From NCBI GenBank assembly GCA_014885115.2, contig WKLE02002844.1, positions 1 through 29,016 on the forward strand: a DNA stretch of 29,016 nt, written 5' to 3'. The DNA is from Asterionellopsis glacialis. Its lineage: Eukaryota; Bacillariophyta; Plagiogrammaphyceae; Rhaphoneidales; Asterionellopsidaceae. The translations under genes were made by a program, and so were the position numbers. Of the stretch, positions 21,118-29,016 are shown piece by piece. The notes beneath the pieces are model-generated. The model had not been told where the DNA came from, did no database searches, and saw only the letters and a list, made by a program, of their open reading frames with translations. The number at the start of each line of letters is the position of its first letter. Position 1 is the stretch's first letter.

Positions 21118-22060
21118 ATGTCGGATCCTAACGCCGATGCAACTGCGAATGCATCTCAAATGACTAATCCTGATGCAGCAACAGATGACAATGTTATGGA
21201 TGCGAGTACACACACCGACTCTGGCAATGAACTACTTGATGATGATACAAAAGCACGTAAGCGCAAAGAACGATTAGAACAAAATCGTATCTCGGCCCGT
21301 GAATCACGTAAACGTAAAAAGACAATGATTGAAGAATTGCAACGGACTGTCATTACGCTTTCGAGAGAAAATAAAGATCTAAATGAACGCAATGAAAGTT
21401 TACGTAGACAACTTATGGAGATCGGGACCAAGGTGTGTATGCATATGTGTCTCATGAAGTATGGTTTTCAAAAGTACTGTCCGTACTGCTCTGCTGAATT
21501 TTGCGAGAACCTACTCTTTCTTGCTGCCTGCGAGCGCCTTCTTTTTGTTGTTTTGTCTTTGTGTTGAAAGTCATTTTGTCAAAATATCTTTTTATTGTGA
21601 TTTTACTCAAGAACTAGGCATAATTCAGACTCGTTCTAACTCAATTCTTTTGTTCTCTTGTAATTTTTGTTCACGATGAAATTTGTCGCCTCTTCCAAAA
21701 ATTATATAGTATCCTAATGTAGTGCCTCTTCATGCGATCATGGGTGGACCACCACCTACAAATGCACCTGGTGGTTTGCCTACTGGTGCAGAAACACCAC
21801 AAGCAGCAGGTGGTCCATCAGCTGCACCTCCTACCGCAGGTGGTCCCGGTGTTGTACCTCCACCAGGAGCACCAGCAGGTATGCAAATGGGTTTCACACC
21901 ACAAGCTGCAGCTGCTGCGCAAATGTATAATCCTGCTGCAGCTATGCAACAACAAGCTGGATGGCCTGGTCAACAGGGTGCGGCACCACAAGCTGCATAT
22001 CCTGGAATGCAGCAGCAAGCACCACCTGCAGGAGCTCCTGCTGATGGAGGAGCCAAATAA
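21118..22060 (+). CDS. bZIP transcription factor
   Basis: Two exons give 221 residues (21118-21432 and 21710-22060, phase 0). After an acidic, polar N-terminus come the basic region (about residues 46-69) with NRISARESRKRKK, the family signature N-x7-R, and a leucine zipper with Leu heptads (ELQRTVITL, LNERNESLRRQL) to about residue 100. It therefore binds DNA as a dimer in the nucleus. The second exon encodes a Pro/Gly/Ala/Gln-rich tail (PPPTNAPGG, AAAAAQMYNPAAAMQQQ) that could act in activation. The basic region is of the kind widespread in diatoms. No LOV domain is present, so it is not an aureochrome. The splice choice is inferred; a second acceptor 13 bases downstream is possible. The start follows AAATAATAACA. 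Confidence 0.85.
21433..21709 (+). other. Intron of the bZIP gene (277 bp)
   Basis: Preferred donor AAG/GTGTGT and acceptor TTATATAG, both phase 0, joining IGTK-YPNVVPLHAIMGG. An alternative pair (donor GTATGC at 21437, acceptor TAG ending at 21722, phase 1) also keeps the frame and gives GTKV-L-PLHAI. Both remove the stop at 21565-21567. Confidence 0.65.
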
Positions 22061-22477
22061 GATTGTTGTTACAAGGTATTCGAAGGAATTTTAATATGAT
22101 TGCTTTGAATGAATTAGCAAGAGGGCGTTTCTTTTTACAAGCAAAATACTTACATCTGTCTCATGAGAGTAGTCACAGCAGGCGACTTCGGAGTAAATTC
22201 TGGATGGCGAGCACTGTTGCAAACAAATGATCAAAAAAAATGTATGGTGAATTGGGGGTCAATGTCCAGGAAAAGTGTTTGTGTCAAAGTTGAGTTGAGA
22301 AGTCTCACTTCTTTGTTTTTTTTTAAAAAGAGGTTTCCTAAAATTATATGTGTAAAACAAAATGATGAAGTATTACTTAGTATTTGAACGATCACACCAG
22401 ATTGTGTAACTGTTGAATACTGTACTTGTTTCTTGTTCCTGTTGTCCTCGCGCTTTGGTCATTTAAACGGTGTATAT
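22061..22477. other. Intergenic, convergent 3' ends (bZIP / ZIP)
   Basis: This stretch of 417 bp between two convergent stop codons contains the two 3' UTRs. I see no gene or strong hairpin. A frame at 22163-22387 (+) has no domain. Confidence 0.45.
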
Positions 22478-23563
22478 TTACCATCCTTCTATAGCAACAC
22501 GAATACCTAGCATAATACCTGTTCCTAGAGTGAACGATGCAAAATGTATTGAATTTCGTTTGACACCATGAAAGTGTTTTACTTCGGGGATTAAATCACT
22601 ACCACCAATATATAAAAAGTTACCCGCAGCAAAGGGAATCATAAATGCAACATCGATACTTTTAGATGCTCCGTAGGCAATTAGGCCACCCAAGGGGAAT
22701 GTCAATGCCGATGAAAAATTCATAAGTAATGCTTTAGGTCTTGACCAACCTCCGTGTACCAAGACTGCAAAATCACCTAATTCTTGTGGTACCTCATGAG
22801 CTGCAGCTGCTAACCATGCCGATACGCCCAATTCAACACTATCTACAAAACTAGCACCCACAAACATGCCTCCAAGGAAGTTATGGACTGCATCGGCAAC
22901 AATAATCAAGTATACCAAAGGGTGTTTTTTTTCACTGCTGGGTTGTGGTTGCGCTTGCACGTCATTAGGATTGGATGTTGTTGAGGACTTTTCATCCATG
23001 TGATTTCCACTAGTACTGGAGTACTCGTGTTCCTCTGCAGAAATAACAGCCAACTCGATATCTTTTTCTGCCTCTTTGTGGTCTATTATCTGAGCACCAC
23101 TATTTGAACATGCTGTGCTCTCGTCGTCGTTGTTACCTTCAATTTGTAATGGAAATCTACAGTCCAATCCACATAAATGAGTTTCAGATTCAGATGGCTG
23201 TTGGCGATGATTATGATTTGACATTTGAGGAAAATGATGTTCATGCTGTTCACCTCGAAAGGGACTGCAGGAATGTGAATGTGTATGACTATGATGCCAA
23301 TTCAAGAATTCTTCCAATGCATAGAATACCATAAATCCTCCACATAACCAACAATAAAGTTCCGTCTTGTTTCCCATTTTTTCTACAGCAGCAGGTATCA
23401 TGTGGAACATGGCACCACCAATAAGTGAACCAGCTGAAAATGCAACTAGGGGGAGGATCAATTTGTTCCATGTCTCTTGTCGCAGGAAGATAGTGAGACT
23501 TCCTACAAGTGCTATACAACTCATCAAAAAGCCAAAGATTATTATCCATAATAAGGTAGACAT
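22478..23563 (-). CDS. ZIP-family metal (Zn/Fe) transporter
   Basis: An integral membrane protein of 361 residues that brings divalent metal toward the cytosol. Three N-terminal helices (about 4-26, 35-58, 69-88) come before a long hydrophilic loop (about 89-213) that is His-rich (WHHSHTHSHS at 89-98, GEQHEHH at 104-110, NHNH at 116-119), a usual metal-sensing or binding loop. Helix 4 carries DAVHNFLGG (Asp224, His227, Asn228) and helix 5 HEVPQELGD (256-264), which together form the binuclear metal centre. Three further helices follow, the last reaching the end. This is the LIV-1-like branch by the HExP-x-ELGD motif, with Gln at the second His position, a variant I recall in many ZIPs. No intron. 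The first ATG is the start. Substrate is uncertain. Confidence 0.93.
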   Translation of the reverse strand: MSTLLWIIIFGFLMSCIALVGSLTIFLRQETWNKLILPLVAFSAGSLIGGAMFHMIPAAVEKMGNKTELYCWLCGGFMVFYALEEFLNWHHSHTHSHSCSPFRGEQHEHHFPQMSNHNHRQQPSESETHLCGLDCRFPLQIEGNNDDESTACSNSGAQIIDHKEAEKDIELAVISAEEHEYSSTSGNHMDEKSSTTSNPNDVQAQPQPSSEKKHPLVYLIIVADAVHNFLGGMFVGASFVDSVELGVSAWLAAAAHEVPQELGDFAVLVHGGWSRPKALLMNFSSALTFPLGGLIAYGASKSIDVAFMIPFAAGNFLYIGGSDLIPEVKHFHGVKRNSIHFASFTLGTGIMLGIRVAIEGW

Positions 23564-24154
23564 ACTGACTGGCTAAAAATTCTATATTATCTTCGTACTG
23601 ACTGACTTTGTTAGTGTTGTTGATCTAATGATCGATAGTCTATTGTTTTATGTTCTTGTCGACACGATTGGCTTGCATGGCTGTTTTCTTTGTAATAATA
23701 AATATGTGACCTCTTTCATTGTGACTCTTTTCAAGGGGGTCCTATATTTAGAGTAAATGGCCTATAATGGCCTTTTCAGATTTCTATGGAAGAATCCGAA
23801 TGCGAATACCTTTCCCATTTTTTTTGTCTTGGAACTTGTTCCAGAACATGACTTTTACGCTCAAAATCACTCAAGACTTGATAAACCTCTCTAGACTACG
23901 GTACGAGTGCTACAGAATTGCATGTGGAGAATCTTTGACATCGTATACGGAGTTTACTAACTAAAGGCTACAATTTTCTTTATAATGAGTAGTATCTATG
24001 AAATTATGAAACAATATACGGGCGCATACAAAGTTATAACAAGATTCGTTGTTGAAAACATCTGTATCACAATGGCAACATATATCCATTGCCTGATACT
24101 TTTAATCACTTTTTCAGGCGAAATAGAATTCCGTGCTGTGTATGAAAAGTTAAA
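23564..24154. other. Intergenic region upstream of ZIP gene
   Basis: 591 bp between the ZIP start and the HSF stop, both minus strand. It presumably holds the ZIP promoter and the HSF 3' UTR. The frame at 23767-23964 (+) has no recognisable domain. No metal-response element could be assigned with confidence. Confidence 0.4.
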
Positions 24155-25701
24155 TTACTGAATACTCTGAAGGAATGCAAGACAATTTAACAATCCTTTA
24201 TCAGCAGCTGATGATGATGATGATGATGTAGTGGTAGGAGGTGATGTGTTGTTGTATCTTGATTGTTGGAGTTGTTCAAGCAATTGAAGTTGTTGCTGCT
24301 GTTGTCTCTGTTGTTGAAGGTCTTGCACTTGTACTTGTTGTTGACGATCTTGCTGCTGATGGTGATTCAAGGCAGACGGGTAAGCTACATTTCCAGCTGC
24401 TGATTGACTTAGTAACATATTGGTCAATATAGACTGTGTATGGCTGCTGTTGCTGTTTCCACCATTCCTGGCGGCAGCAGCAAGTGCTGCAGACAACGCA
24501 TTGTTGGTCGACAAGGCTGCAGATAAAGTTGCTGCAACCTCCTTACGACGTTCTTCTTGTTGATGTTGCTGGACAGCTCTTAGTAAAGCTAGTGAATTTG
24601 TTGGGCTGTTGTTAACGGTGCTACAGCTTGCAGTATTAGTCCTGTTGTGGTCAGAAGAGTTTACACTACTCTGGTGATTCGTTGAACAAGACTGTTGTAA
24701 AAGCATAAGCATGGAGAGATCTGGGAGAGACGTTGCCTTGAGTGCTTCTGTAGGACTGGGCGAACTGCGGAAAGCACCTGTGCTAGTAGCGTTAGATGTG
24801 TTGAACATTCCTGCAGCACTACTGGCATTAGTGTAGTCGATAACAGATGGTAATGTGACCACACGTAGGAGACTGTTGGCAGAATTGTGGCTCGCAGTAC
24901 TATTTGCATTTGCACTTGTAGCAAGACCGTTATCATGATGAAGGTTGAAACTGCTACCAGTGCTACTAGCATTACTCGCAATCCTTGGGAATGGTAATGA
25001 TAGTGTACTCCTTGAAGAACGAAGTGCTGTTGCTCTACGGAAACCAGCATCACTGCTCATGTGATCAAAATTGGTAGTACCTCGTTTAAATTCAGAATTA
25101 CCAAAGACCATCCATTTATCATCTTCAATTTCACAACTTGCACTTTTGGATGTGCTACTGTTACTGCTGGTGCTTGTAGTAAGATTCTCCGAAGAAGAAC
25201 TTGTAGTAGATGAAGTGCTTTTGGTTGTAGAGCCTGAAGCATGAACATCACGATCGATACGTCCTGCAAAGACACGACGTTTCGTTTGATGAAAACCCCA
25301 GCGATACAAATTTCGGACAAAGTTTTTAAATTTACTTTTTCCTTCGAAGAAGTCCACCAATAAAGTTTTTTGAAATTCGTCAATATCACGAATAATGAAG
25401 GAGTTTCCATCGGGCAACCATGCGATTACAGACGGTTTGCCGGTTCTGGCCTCTTCTTCTGTTGCATAGTTTAACATTCTCATGAGCTGCACAGACAATA
25501 TTGGTGACAAAGAAACGCGATTAAGCTGAGTTAGTTAAGAACCAGGAAGATTCGGGAGATGGAATGGAGTCTTTTTACATGGAGTTTTCAGTCTCTACGG
25601 AACAAGCTCAAAAGCATTTGATCGCTGTAATAACATAACATTTATGTGCAACTTACCCTCTCTGGAAGCTTCTCTCTTGTGTAAGTGCGTGCGGCGACCA
25701 T
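24155..25701 (-). CDS. HSF-type transcription factor
   Basis: Two exons, 25701-25657 and 25486-24155 (phase 0), give 458 residues. The first exon supplies the initiating ATG and residues 1-15 (ending EKLPER), completing the start of the DNA-binding domain, which continues LMRMLNYATEEE. The domain (about 12-95) shows AWLPDGNSFIIRDIDEFQ and the recognition helix KFKNFVRNLYRWGFHQ, which correspond to the SFxRQLNxYGF signature of heat-shock factors. HSFs bind GAA/TTC repeats in the nucleus and control stress and other programmes; this family is much expanded in diatoms. The rest is Ser/Thr/Asn-rich with Ala-rich and Gln-rich tracts (QQQ runs about residues 395-435) and no clear HR-A/B trimerisation repeat, so the oligomer state is uncertain. 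Confidence 0.87.
25487..25656 (-). other. Intron of the HSF gene (170 bp)
   Basis: On the minus strand the donor is GAGAGG/GTAAGT and the acceptor ATTGTCTGTGCAG. Splicing in phase 0 joins LPER to LMRML. The frame before the acceptor opens only at a TTG, so the intron explains where the ATG comes from. Confidence 0.85.
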
Positions 25702-28409
25702 CTTAGAAGTTGTGTCTCAATTGTATTCTCTAAAAATTATGGAGTGTTTGCGATTGTCGCAAAATGAGCTATGATTGGAAAGGAAGCCTCGAGTAAAACA
25801 CGGTATTGGGGTCTAGGTATGTAAAGTCAAAGAGATTCTAAAGGAAATTGATTCCTATCTTTCAAATGGTGAGAATGACGGAATGCTCTCACAAGACATT
25901 AGCTGTTCTCAAGAAACCAAGTACTGTACATACGCATAGCTCTTCTTAAAAGAATCATCGTCTGAAACAGCTACTAGAACTATATATTACAAACAGTGAT
26001 AAGTCCGCGTCGTAGGTATCATCTGTCGGGCAATTGGTTTACTCTCGTCTGAGTAAATTAATTTTTGGTTGACGACAGGTGGTTCCAAATGCGAACCTCA
26101 ATAAGGGTCTAGAATACGCGTTAAGTATCAATTGTTGATTATTGAAAGTGTTTGTCCGAAGATTCGCTTTACAAGAACCGGCAATATTTCATGAATAAAG
26201 TAGGATTATTTTCCAGTACATTAATTAACTGGAATGTCAGTCTTACATTGGTTACAATGTTATGCCTATTTCGTACAGAAAGAACGACGCACAAATACGA
26301 TTAAATTCTTTCCATAGATTGTACAAAAACGCTTTTTCACACGCTCTTCTTACCACGTGTGATGAGTAATTCTGGTTCGATAAGTAGATATTTATTTGCC
26401 TTGTCTCAGTGGTACAAATAATGAATGATGATTTATTATTAATACAATTAATCCCATAAACTATGTGCGAAGTGAGAAAGAAAACGTTGTCAGAACAGGT
26501 CAGAAATGCACATTTCAAAACGAACATTCTGAATTGTTAGCACTCCCTGCCGAGGCACTACACGCACAATTGTGTACAGGCGTAAAAACATACAGTATTA
26601 CTATTACTTACTTGTACGGAAGAAGGCAAACATAACCCACAAGAATAGGACTACCGGTACTGTATCAGACCACGACTTAATATTGCCTTGTTCCTTTTCA
26701 AATACGGAGTAGTGTTGACTTCGTTTTGATTATGATGGAATAAGAGTAGGTTTCCCTCGAAACCGAAACCTCGGTGGGTTCGCAGTTGTATTTGTTGTTT
26801 TTTAGAAATATTTTTAATATAAGCCAGCCTAATGTGTTTTACCCGCTCTGACGTTTGTCACGATGTTCGCAGACGTTCATACAGGGGGAATGCGTCATAT
26901 TATTACCATGTACAAGTACTTGGTCTATTTTTACATCACATCATAATGTAAATTATAGTCTACTCCTGCAAATTTGGGAAGTACATTCAAACATACAATT
27001 GCACAAAAACGATGTACTTCTCCTCATCATAGGGTCCTATACAAGTAGGAACTAGGACTAAAAACGAGCACTATTTCTGGTCTCGTGTTCTATTCCTATT
27101 TCTGGTGGGACTATTTAGACTTGCATTGATAAACTCTATGGATAGTAAAATCTTTGTTGAATGATTGAGTAACGTTTTAAAAACGGTACTGTTAAGAATA
27201 CTGCACAAATAGTGAATGACACGTTCTGTCAAATCAATGATTAATCTGTCGTCTGCTGTCATGGAAAGAAATTATGCAATTTCTAGTTCAAAGTTGAAAA
27301 TTCATCAACTTGAAACTTGTAAATTTGAAAAGATTTCCCCGTGTATGAGCGATCCACGTCACAATATCGGGATTCAAGGTATCACGTACCGGGTATAAAT
27401 TGGCTGAAAATATTAGTAGGAGAAAATGGTGCATGTGATTCTCATATTTTGCTTCGTTTCGCAAGAAACGATTCAACTACCTCAGAGTTTTCTGAAGAAA
27501 ACGGCATTTTTCTTCATATATCACCACATTTTGATCGTTCGCCGGCGGGACAGGAACAAATTCGATTTTGTTCGTACCAATCAACTAATTCCAAATGGCG
27601 GTACAAACAGATTCGCAAACATGATGTTGTATAATAGAGTATCAGTTAAAAAGTAGACTATTCTTTAGATTTTGATGATGCTGTTATGACTAACAGGTAG
27701 AAGGCATTCAGATTTGCAACTGAGAGTAAAAAAGGTTGAAGGGGTATAGTCTGCGTTATGACTTCCGTGTGTCCGTGCTATTGATGACGGCTCTATTTTT
27801 CTGTCTACCGGTAAGCTATTTATATTTTTGCCTGAATTCCAAAAATGATAATAACAATTTTGATTGGTTGTTACGCATCATAAATGCGGATTTTTACGAA
27901 TCTAGCATTTCCGGGGATTTTCGAAGAATTTGAGAACTTTTAAGGCACTCCTCATGTGCAACATTAATGAGAAAGAAGTAGTAACTGGGTGAACCTTAAG
28001 GGGTGAATGATAGATGAGAACCTTTCAGATATAACGTCTGAATAACGTCTTCTGTCAGAATGAGAAGCCCACTGATAGCCCAGATGTCTCTGATCTCTGA
28101 CACTCTTGATCTTCTTCGCAAAGAATCGCCTTCGAAAGAAAAAATCGTAGATCTCACGCATACTAACACCAACAATACAAGAAAAAGATATTCCTCTTAC
28201 ATTCGTCTGTTACAACTTCAAGGAGACACTTCCTCTACTAGAGAAACACAAAATCCGACGACATAGATAAGGTAAATCGCGACATCAAAATTAATCAAAA
28301 AGACCCACCCGTGACGACGAAAAACGAATTTGAAACAAAGAAAGCCCTGTTTAGACAAACTTCTGTTTAGATTAGAGTACCGTACGTATATCTCTATTAT
28401 TGAATCATC
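25702..28409. other. 2.7-kb gene-free stretch
   Basis: I find no convincing gene. The HSF promoter must lie at its left end. Frames at 26252-26527 (-), 26855-27055 (+), 27341-27634 (+), 27426-27656 (+), 27736-27933 (+) and 28060-28266 (+) are short and domain-free. The last (68 residues, true ATG after CTTCTGTCAGA) is the least random-looking but remains unsupported. No transposon, tRNA or tandem repeat was seen. Confidence 0.45.
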
Positions 28410-28727
28410 ATGATTGGAAATTCTAAAGCTATAACACTTTGGATGGGTGTACTCGTCACAATGACGATGCTCCCTACAACCGCTACTGCTGCATTCCGTA
28501 CCAACACGGGTGGTCGTCGTGTCTTCGTGAGTACACCTGTGAAACTTCCCAAACGTGTTGTAGGTGATTGCATGTCCAAGGATGATGCTCTATTGTATGT
28601 CGAAGCTTCATCATCGGTAGATGAAGCAATTGAATTTTTATTTCAAAATAGATTAACGGGTGCGCCCGTACTAAATCAGCAACAAGAACTTGTTGGTATG
28701 ATAAGTCAATTTGATTTCTTATCCAAG
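28410..28727 (+). CDS. Plastid-type CBS-domain protein, first exon (partial)
   Basis: Only the first 106 codons are in view. Residues 1-28 form a signal peptide (hydrophobic core ITLWMGVLVTMTML) ending in ATAAF; an Ala-Phe junction followed by a basic, Thr-rich stretch (RTNTGGRRVF) is the diatom plastid-import pattern. From about residue 51 a CBS motif begins: VGDCMSKDD, VDEAIEFLFQNRLTGAPVL, then ELVGMISQFDFLSK. CBS domains occur in pairs and bind adenosine nucleotides; the nearest remembered type is the plant plastid CBSX group that modulates thioredoxin. At 28728 a donor (AAG/GTATGT) begins an intron in phase 0. The second CBS repeat must lie in later exons; I could not pick the acceptor, and frames after 28850 do not look CBS-like. 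Confidence 0.8.
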
Positions 28728-29016
28728 GTATGTATAACTGCATCATATCATGTCGCAAAGTTGCGCGACTTTGTCTTGTGCGTTGAAAGAATATGATGTG
28801 TAATCCAGTAGAGAGAGGTGTACGTATCTGTATCTGTTGCATTTTGTTTAGTCATTTGTGGTTTCAGTCGTTAAAGCGGAAAATCTTTTTAACATGTTGT
28901 CAAAGTAGCTTTTCTAAAATGTCAAAAGAAGGTATTCATGCGGAACTATATCCTTACATTCTTCGGCTCCCGTATTTTTGCGTGTTTGCTGTTGGGTTTC
29001 CTCCTCCATCTTAAAC

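Noticed and set aside
21732..22094. 120-residue frame over bZIP exon 2
   Set aside because: A frame-shifted reading of the Pro/Gln/Ala-rich tail. The in-frame exon is supported by splicing to the bZIP domain.
24661..25410. Frames at 24661-25053 and 25057-25410 (minus)
   Set aside because: Out-of-frame shadows of the HSF gene, caused by its Ser/Thr/Gln repeats.
25665..25672. GAAGCTTC, a two-unit heat-shock-element-like palindrome in HSF exon 1
   Set aside because: Only two units, within coding sequence. Expected by chance at this length.
1..29016. Search for tRNA genes, rRNA, CRISPR arrays and transposon proteins
   Set aside because: No tRNA B-box with matching arms, no rRNA-like stretch, no regular spaced repeats and no transposase or reverse transcriptase motifs were seen by eye. 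A covariance-model and profile search would be needed to exclude degenerate cases.

Overview
The window looks like nuclear DNA from a photosynthetic stramenopile, most likely a diatom. It is AT-rich. Four of its genes carry one short GT-AG intron each (88 to 277 bp) that restores a broken reading frame. The repertoire fits: an HSF-type factor with the divergent DNA-binding domain seen in diatoms, a bZIP with a diatom-like basic region, a SYP5/syntaxin-8-type SNARE, and a protein with a signal peptide followed by an Ala-Phe motif typical of plastid targeting. The assignment rests on gene style and remembered families, not on a search. A nine-base run of N (13160-13168) marks an assembly gap.

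Layout. Bases 1 to 6540 are gene-poor: they hold two possible 81-codon minus-strand genes that resemble each other weakly, plus several tandem or segmental repeats. From 6543 the genes are denser: a Qc-SNARE (-), a two-exon ERCC6L2/CHR9-like Snf2 ATPase with a huge low-complexity N-terminus (+), a two-exon multi-pass membrane protein with an FG-GAP-like C-terminal domain (+), a two-exon CHAT-NTPase-macro protein (-), a small Ser-rich unknown protein (-), a two-exon bZIP factor (+), a ZIP metal transporter (-), a two-exon HSF factor (-), about 2.7 kb with no convincing gene, and finally the first exon of a plastid-type CBS-domain protein (+) that runs off the window.

Most notable gene. The minus-strand gene at 15711-18457 joins a CHAT caspase-like protease domain with its His and Cys in place, an NB-ARC/STAND-like P-loop NTPase, a helical/coiled-coil stretch and a macro domain. 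The end of the macro domain lies in a second exon behind a 95-bp intron, so an intron-blind ORF call loses its last 61 residues. This has the build of an NLR-like switch (effector, NTPase, sensor) in which an ADP-ribose-binding fold takes the place of the usual repeat sensor. Its 3' end faces the membrane/FG-GAP gene with only 43 bp between the stop codons. The other genes are housekeeping or regulatory and show no operon-like relation.
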